A stretch of 64,000 bases of DNA from the NCBI GenBank assembly GCA_900544535.1, contig UQVH01000010.1, positions 1 to 64,000 on the forward strand, written 5' to 3'. How positions within the stretch are numbered: position 1 is the first letter of the stretch; each line of letters begins with the position of its first letter. Origin of the DNA: an uncultured Bacteroidales bacterium (GTDB lineage: Bacteria > Bacteroidota > Bacteroidia > Bacteroidales > Muribaculaceae). Below the pieces are notes generated by a model. It had not been told where the DNA came from, ran no database searches, and worked only from the letters and a program-made list of their open reading frames with translations. Of the stretch, positions 61,076 through 64,000 are shown piece after piece. The position numbers and the translations under genes were made by a program.

Positions 61076-62743
61076 TCAATAGTGGAACGAACTGCCTCCG
61101 AGGAATTCGCGCAGCAGGGAGTTAGGCGGAATCATGTTGGAGGGAATCGAGGTGAAGTACGACAGGAACTTGCGCAGACGGTGGGCTTCCGCATACTCCG
61201 GAAGATCACGGGGCACGTTGCGCAGCACCCGGTCAGCCTCATCGCGCATCACTCCAAGCTCAAACAGCAGCGAGGAGTTGAACATCGAATCGGCATTTTC
61301 CTGATAGGGGAAAATCCACTGCTCCTCGCCGCGGCGCACACTCGGCCAGCGGCGTATGGTGTCGAGCGCGCTTGTGCCGCGATATTTGTAGTCGCGTATG
61401 ATGCGGCGCAGCAGGCGGTTGTCGGTCGTCGACACCCAGTTGTGATCGTCGATCGCAAGGGTAGTGAGGGCCGAGACATAGATCCGGTATTTCATTTCCG
61501 GAGCCACATCGCGAGTCAGTTCCGGATTCAGGCCGTGGATACCCTCGATCAGCAGTATCGAATGAGAGTCAAGGGCTATGCTCTCCTTGCGGTACTCACG
61601 CTCGCCGCGCTCAAAATTGTAGTAGGGCAGTTCGATGCGTTCGCCGCGGATCAGACGGTTCAGGTGGTCGTTGAACAGTTCCAAGTCGAGGGCGAACAGC
61701 GACTCATAATCGAAATCGCCGCTCTCGTCGCGCGGAGTTCGGCTGCGGTCCACGAAATAGTTGTCGAGCGAAATCATCACCGGGTTCAGCAGATTGGTCA
61801 GCAGCTGCACCGCAAGACGTTTGGTGAATGTGGTCTTGCCCGATGACGACGGTCCCGCAATCAGGACAACTCGCGCGCCGCCCTCATGGTAGCGTTCGGT
61901 GATACGATCGGCAATGGCACCTATATACTTGGTATGCAGCGCCTCGGCGACGTTGATCATCATCGCCGTCCCGGCACCCGCCACCACCGAGTTGACATCT
62001 CCGGCATCGCGTATGCCGATGATGGAATTGAACTTCAGATAGTCGGTGAACGCGCGGTAGAGTTTCGGCTGAGCCAGAGGAGTGGCCGGATGTGACTCAT
62101 CAGCAGGATCGGGGCCGAGAAGCAGCAGCCCTTTCTCGTAAGGAACGAGATCGAACACCTGCAACATCCCCGTGCGCGGCACAAGGTTGCCGTTGTAGCT
62201 GTCGCAGAGACCGTCGAGACGGTAGTAGACCGTATAAAGCTCATGCAGGCTTTCAAGGAGTTTGACCTTGTCGTCAAGCCCCTGACGACGCATTATCTCG
62301 ATCACGTCGGGGGTCAGTCGCTCCTTGCGTTCAAAAGGAAGATCCCTGTCGACAAGGCGCCGCATCTCCTCTTTCAGCGCCGCGGCCACATTGGCGTCAG
62401 CATGAACGCCCTCAAGTCGGCAGTAGTAACCGCGCGAAACGGAGTGGCTGATCACGAGGCGCGCGCCGGGATAGAGCGTCTCCAATGCCCGGTAGAGCAT
62501 CATGCAGAGCGAGCGGATGTAGCACCGGTGGCCCGACGGCGATTCGATCGACAGGAATTCCACCTGTTTGGGCATGAACACCGGAAATGCAAGATCTTCG
62601 GTCTTGTTGTTGACACGGGCGCAGACCGGGGTGAACGGAATCCGGTCACGCAGCCGTTCATATATCTGATGCAGCGTCTCCCCGCCGCTGACGGGGACGT
62701 ATTCGCCGATATTGACGCAATATACTTTCAGTTGGTCGCTCAT
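61076..62743 (-). CDS. TGS-domain nucleoside (uridine-type) kinase
   Basis: The 555-residue product is a fusion. Residues 1-65 resemble a TGS domain, and about 70-240 resemble the second N-terminal domain of threonyl-tRNA synthetase (YPGARLVISHSVSRGYYCRLEG). Residues 285-500 are a uridine kinase/phosphoribulokinase-type P-loop kinase with Walker A GPSSSGKTT (297-305), SLDNYFVDRSRTPRDESGDFDYESL and LIEGIHGLNPEL. It would phosphorylate a nucleoside in the cytosol, with the N-terminal part perhaps sensing RNA or a nucleotide. I recall this fusion from many Firmicutes and Bacteroidetes. A -7 (TATCTTTG, 62792-62785) lies 41 bases upstream. Confidence 0.88.
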   Translation of the reverse strand: MSDQLKVYCVNIGEYVPVSGGETLHQIYERLRDRIPFTPVCARVNNKTEDLAFPVFMPKQVEFLSIESPSGHRCYIRSLCMMLYRALETLYPGARLVISHSVSRGYYCRLEGVHADANVAAALKEEMRRLVDRDLPFERKERLTPDVIEIMRRQGLDDKVKLLESLHELYTVYYRLDGLCDSYNGNLVPRTGMLQVFDLVPYEKGLLLLGPDPADESHPATPLAQPKLYRAFTDYLKFNSIIGIRDAGDVNSVVAGAGTAMMINVAEALHTKYIGAIADRITERYHEGGARVVLIAGPSSSGKTTFTKRLAVQLLTNLLNPVMISLDNYFVDRSRTPRDESGDFDYESLFALDLELFNDHLNRLIRGERIELPYYNFERGEREYRKESIALDSHSILLIEGIHGLNPELTRDVAPEMKYRIYVSALTTLAIDDHNWVSTTDNRLLRRIIRDYKYRGTSALDTIRRWPSVRRGEEQWIFPYQENADSMFNSSLLFELGVMRDEADRVLRNVPRDLPEYAEAHRLRKFLSYFTSIPSNMIPPNSLLREFLGGSSFHY

Positions 62744-62784
62744 AGTTGAATGTGATGATTTTGATGACTGCCGGGAGGCGATAG

Positions 62785-62792
62785 CAAAGATA
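62785..62792 (-). promoter_or_regulatory. -7 element of the nucleoside kinase gene
   Basis: TATCTTTG on the minus strand, 41 bases before the ATG. No clear -33. The rest of the 294-base divergent gap to 63038 is A+T rich with no other feature seen. Confidence 0.5.
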
Positions 62793-63037
62793 ATATCGTT
62801 GCGTGTTAAATTTAATTTATTGTGAGGCCGTCAATGTTAACTTAGGCTAAAAATCTCGCCTGACGCAAACCATTGTAATTCAGCAACGACAAAAGCCCCG
62901 GATTTGTTCAGATTTCCTCCAATTCAAAAAAAATCCTAAAAACTCGCTTCGAAAACGATTGCCCTTGCAGATTTTTCGTAATTTCGTCTGATTAACCGTT
63001 TTGGGAACAAGACCGCTTAAAAACCAAGATCAGAATA

Positions 63038-64000
63038 ATGAAAATATTAGTCACGGGAGCCGCCGGTTTCATCGGAGCGACAACAGTTAAAGAATTGCTG
63101 AAACGAGGCCATCAGGTAGTCGGTACGGACAACATCAACTCCTACTATGACACCGCACTCAAATATGCCCGTCTCGCCGAAGCCGGTATTTCCCAGGCCG
63201 ACATCAGGGAAAAGACACCTGTCAGAAGCTCCACGCATCCTGACTATTCTTTCGTGAAGATAGATCTGACAGACCGCATCTCGATGGATGCGCTCTTCGA
63301 GTCCGAACACTTCGACGCGGTCATCAATCTCGCCGGACAGGCCGGCGTGCGTTACAGCATCGAAAATCCTTTCGCCTACGTCGAGAGTAACATCCTCGGC
63401 TTCCTCAACATCCTTGAAAACTGCCGCCGTCATCCGGTGCGCCATCTGATCTACGCAAGTTCAAGCAGCATCTACGGCATGAGCGACCACATCCCCTATG
63501 CCGAAGACGACCGCACCGACAGTCCCGTAAGCCTCTATGCCGCCACCAAGAAAAGCAACGAACTGATGGCCTACTCTTACAGCCATCTCTACGCCATTCC
63601 CGCCACCGGTGTACGCCTGTTCACGGTCTACGGCCCCTGGGGACGCCCCGATATGGCCCCCTTCCTCTTTCTGCGCTCCATCCTCGACGGAAAACCCATA
63701 CGCGTGTTCAACCACGGCAACATGATGCGCGATTTCACCTATATCGACGACATCGTTGACGGTCTTCTGCGCATTCTTGACTGCCCGCCGGCCTCCGCAG
63801 TGCCCCATACCGTTTACAACATCGGCCATTCCGAACCCGTGAAACTGACCGATTTCATCAGCACCATCGAACGGGTCGCAGGCCGCAAAGCCATCCTCCA
63901 TATGGAAGAAATGCAGCCCGGCGACGTCTACTGCACCTATGCCGACACCTCACGCCTGCAAAACGCCACAGGCTATCACCCGTCAGTCTCAGTCGAAGAA
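63038..64000 (+). CDS. NAD-dependent nucleotide-sugar epimerase (UDP-glucuronate 4-epimerase-like), partial
   Basis: The reading frame opens at ATG 63038 and runs 321 codons to the window edge without a stop, so the gene continues beyond it; related proteins are about 345-350 residues. The Rossmann motif GAAGFIGATT (about 7-16), the catalytic YAATK (Tyr and Lys of the short-chain dehydrogenase triad), YASSSSIYG and GRPDMAPFLF match the GalE/UDP-glucuronate epimerase group. It makes sugar nucleotides for lipopolysaccharide or capsule. The exact substrate is not fixed; UDP-glucuronate is favoured because of the YGPWGRPDMA motif. The promoter is unclear; TAATTTCG at 62979-62986 is one base off consensus. 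Confidence 0.88.
   Translation, partial: MKILVTGAAGFIGATTVKELLKRGHQVVGTDNINSYYDTALKYARLAEAGISQADIREKTPVRSSTHPDYSFVKIDLTDRISMDALFESEHFDAVINLAGQAGVRYSIENPFAYVESNILGFLNILENCRRHPVRHLIYASSSSIYGMSDHIPYAEDDRTDSPVSLYAATKKSNELMAYSYSHLYAIPATGVRLFTVYGPWGRPDMAPFLFLRSILDGKPIRVFNHGNMMRDFTYIDDIVDGLLRILDCPPASAVPHTVYNIGHSEPVKLTDFISTIERVAGRKAILHMEEMQPGDVYCTYADTSRLQNATGYHPSVSVEE

Overview
The window is a chromosomal segment of a Bacteroidales bacterium, most likely Muribaculaceae-like. The grounds are: many starts are preceded by the Bacteroidetes -33/-7 promoter (TTG, 19-22 bp, TAnnTTTG); the protein families are Bacteroidetes-specific (DUF3316, DUF6048, DUF6452, DUF4199, a BioG-BioC fusion, a TGS-nucleoside kinase fusion); several secreted proteins end in a YFNLQG...YIRRQGSK tail; and most housekeeping genes look G+C rich. 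No tRNA, rRNA, CRISPR array, transposase or prophage gene was seen.

Layout. 1-472: non-coding DNA with a dispersed repeat, a hairpin and a possible tiny leftward transcription unit. 473-5148 (+): parC, an outer-membrane DUF3316 protein and an S41 protease lipoprotein. 5197-7066 (-): an A+T-richer patch with a secreted protein bearing a DnaJ-type zinc-finger tail and a Phd/RelE-like toxin-antitoxin pair with a palindromic operator. 7091-8203 (-): tyrosine phosphatase and cytidine deaminase. 8306-15243 (-): a complete RND efflux operon with lpxA appended. 15545-16762 (+): fsr, followed by minisatellite DNA. 16926-21660 (-): a probable six-gene operon (DUF4199, GT2, nitroreductase, DUF6452, DUF6048, phoH). 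21708-28494 (+): lptE, a helical protein, secG, an exporter ABC protein, an Lrp regulator and a GH2 glycosidase. 28643-35420 (-): trxA, dnaE, a beta-barrel protein and a BspA-like leucine-rich-repeat protein. 35537-41861 (+): biotin operon bioA-bioF-bioGC-bioD, a DEDDy exonuclease, a small membrane protein and a formate/nitrite channel.

41991-57150 (-) is the accessory highlight. Five complete paralogous C10 (streptopain-like) cysteine proteases lie on one strand. Four follow a small lipoprotein gene in one probable operon. The fifth starts 5 bp after a SusB-like GH97 alpha-glucosidase gene in a separate, terminated operon. All five keep the catalytic Cys and His. The four-gene set carries the short YIRRQGSK tail, while the fifth carries a classical type IX secretion (type A) tail. 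Together they look like an expanded secreted or surface protein-degrading system.

57246-64000: glutaminase (-), ruvX, def and ettA (+), the TGS-nucleoside kinase (-), and a nucleotide-sugar epimerase (+) cut by the window edge.
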